A DNA stretch of 64,000 nucleotides from Sabellastarte sp. h YS-2021. Lineage: Eukaryota > Annelida > Polychaeta > Sabellida > Sabellidae. The stretch covers positions 3,906,001 through 3,970,000 of the forward strand of contig OZ024928.1 in the NCBI GenBank assembly GCA_964017235.1, given 5' to 3'. Positions within the stretch are counted from its first letter, which is position 1; every line of letters begins with the position of its first letter. Below are positions 63,560-64,000 of the stretch, in pieces. The notes below the pieces were generated by a model. That model had not been told where the DNA came from. It ran no database searches and saw nothing but the letters and a program-made list of their open reading frames with translations. The translations under genes were made by a program, and so were the position numbers.

Positions 63560-63854
63560 GTGAGTCTGACACAGATGATTTCTGAAGAAAGAGGTCTTTT
63601 TTTATGCAGCTACAAATTGACTGGATAGATTAATCACTTAAAAAATCTGATTAGTTTGCATAAAATACTCTGTGTAAACAGCAGACTGTACATAATATAT
63701 GTATGGGTTTTGCAAAGTGAAAAAGGTTTTGTTTGCTAATATGATGGCTAGCATCACCCTTACACCAACATAATTACAGGTACATTCTAAAACTCGGACT
63801 TCTGTCCAAATTGGAATTCTACTTGGACAAAGCGGCGATAGCGGCGATGGGATG

Positions 63855-63885
63855 GGGGGAGGGGGGGGGGGGGGGGGTGGTCAGC
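63855..63885. repeat. G-rich run in the last intron
   Basis: GGGATGGGGGGAGGG followed by a run of about 18 G's. Could form a quadruplex on the coding strand; may also carry length errors. Confidence 0.8.
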
Positions 63886-64000
63886 GGTGATGGAGGGTTT
63901 GTCCAAGGCAAGTAGCGATGGCCAGGGTGTTTTTTATTTGTAAAATATTGATTATACGATATTGTTGGTTATTGGGTATACAGTTCACGATGGGATGCCT

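Noticed and set aside
62342-62370. Possible exon ATCAGCCGTGCACTGGAATT after an AATAG acceptor
   Set aside because: No GT donor follows CTGCAG and the frame stops at once; exon 25 joins exon 26 in phase without it.
63783-63930. Possible exon 27 starting TACATTCTAAAACTCGG after ATTACAG
   Set aside because: The frame can be joined in phase, but the peptide runs into the poly-G tract and looks non-coding. Not enough to support it.
1-64000. CRISPR arrays, operons and bacterial-style promoters
   Set aside because: Spliceosomal introns and animal transposons throughout; tandem repeats here lack spacer-repeat structure.

Overview
This is an animal genomic window dominated by introns and transposons. 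It carries one large host gene on the + strand, with about 3.4 kb of coding sequence in 26 exons spread over 62 kb. I read the organism as a lophotrochozoan, most likely a mollusc. That is inference, from the mix of DIRS retrotransposons, CR1-like LINEs with 2A-like leaders, a tRNA-derived SINE, and hairpin-microsatellite-satellite elements. Species cannot be fixed from sequence alone.

Host gene. Splicing 1252..63559 gives one uninterrupted frame of about 1138 codons. Every junction is phase-compatible and has AG/GT borders. Domain order is: leucine-rich repeats (about residues 20-215), a Roc GTPase (P-loop GLGGAGKT at 249-256, DFAGQ at 315-319, THRD at 372-375), a COR domain (about 470-700), and two tandem TIR-like domains (about 755-895 and 908-1065). 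The C-terminus runs past the window. The first TIR has lost the glutamate of the TIR NADase site (F834 stands there). The second keeps it (E996). The layout suggests a ROCO GTPase switch wired to TIR output, a plausible innate-immune or cell-death sensor. This gene is my candidate for the interesting system.

Layout. 1-0.9 kb: 5' piece of a CR1-like LINE (-). 1.25-8.1 kb: exons 1-6, with a degenerate satellite and a LINE tail in intron 5. 9.0-12.8 kb: near-full LINE (-). 13.0-17.35 kb: exons 7-10 (rest of Roc), with a hAT-like element and small MITEs. 17.8-24.2 kb: near-intact DIRS retrotransposon (DIRS-A) ending 17 nt before exon 11. 24.2-29.0 kb: exon 11, a pogo-type MITE, a second MITE, and a Harbinger-like transposon carrying a MADF-type gene. 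29.8-33.6 kb: exons 12-16 (COR), plus a SINE with clear target duplications. 34.0-46.6 kb: two satellite-carrying elements (SatA, SatB). SatB is split by a second DIRS (DIRS-C1). 47.3-51.4 kb: exons 17-21 (TIR1 and start of TIR2). 51.5-56.9 kb: a third DIRS (DIRS-C2), sister of C1. 58.2-63.6 kb: exons 22-26.

Two patterns stand out beyond the gene. First, after at least five exons (7, 8, 16, 17, 24) the intron begins with degenerate tandem copies of the exon's own 3' end, splice donor included. Second, all three DIRS elements keep inverted terminal repeats and an internal complementary region that spells out their circle junction. C1 landed inside a satellite, so the empty site can be read off neighbouring units and shows no target duplication.
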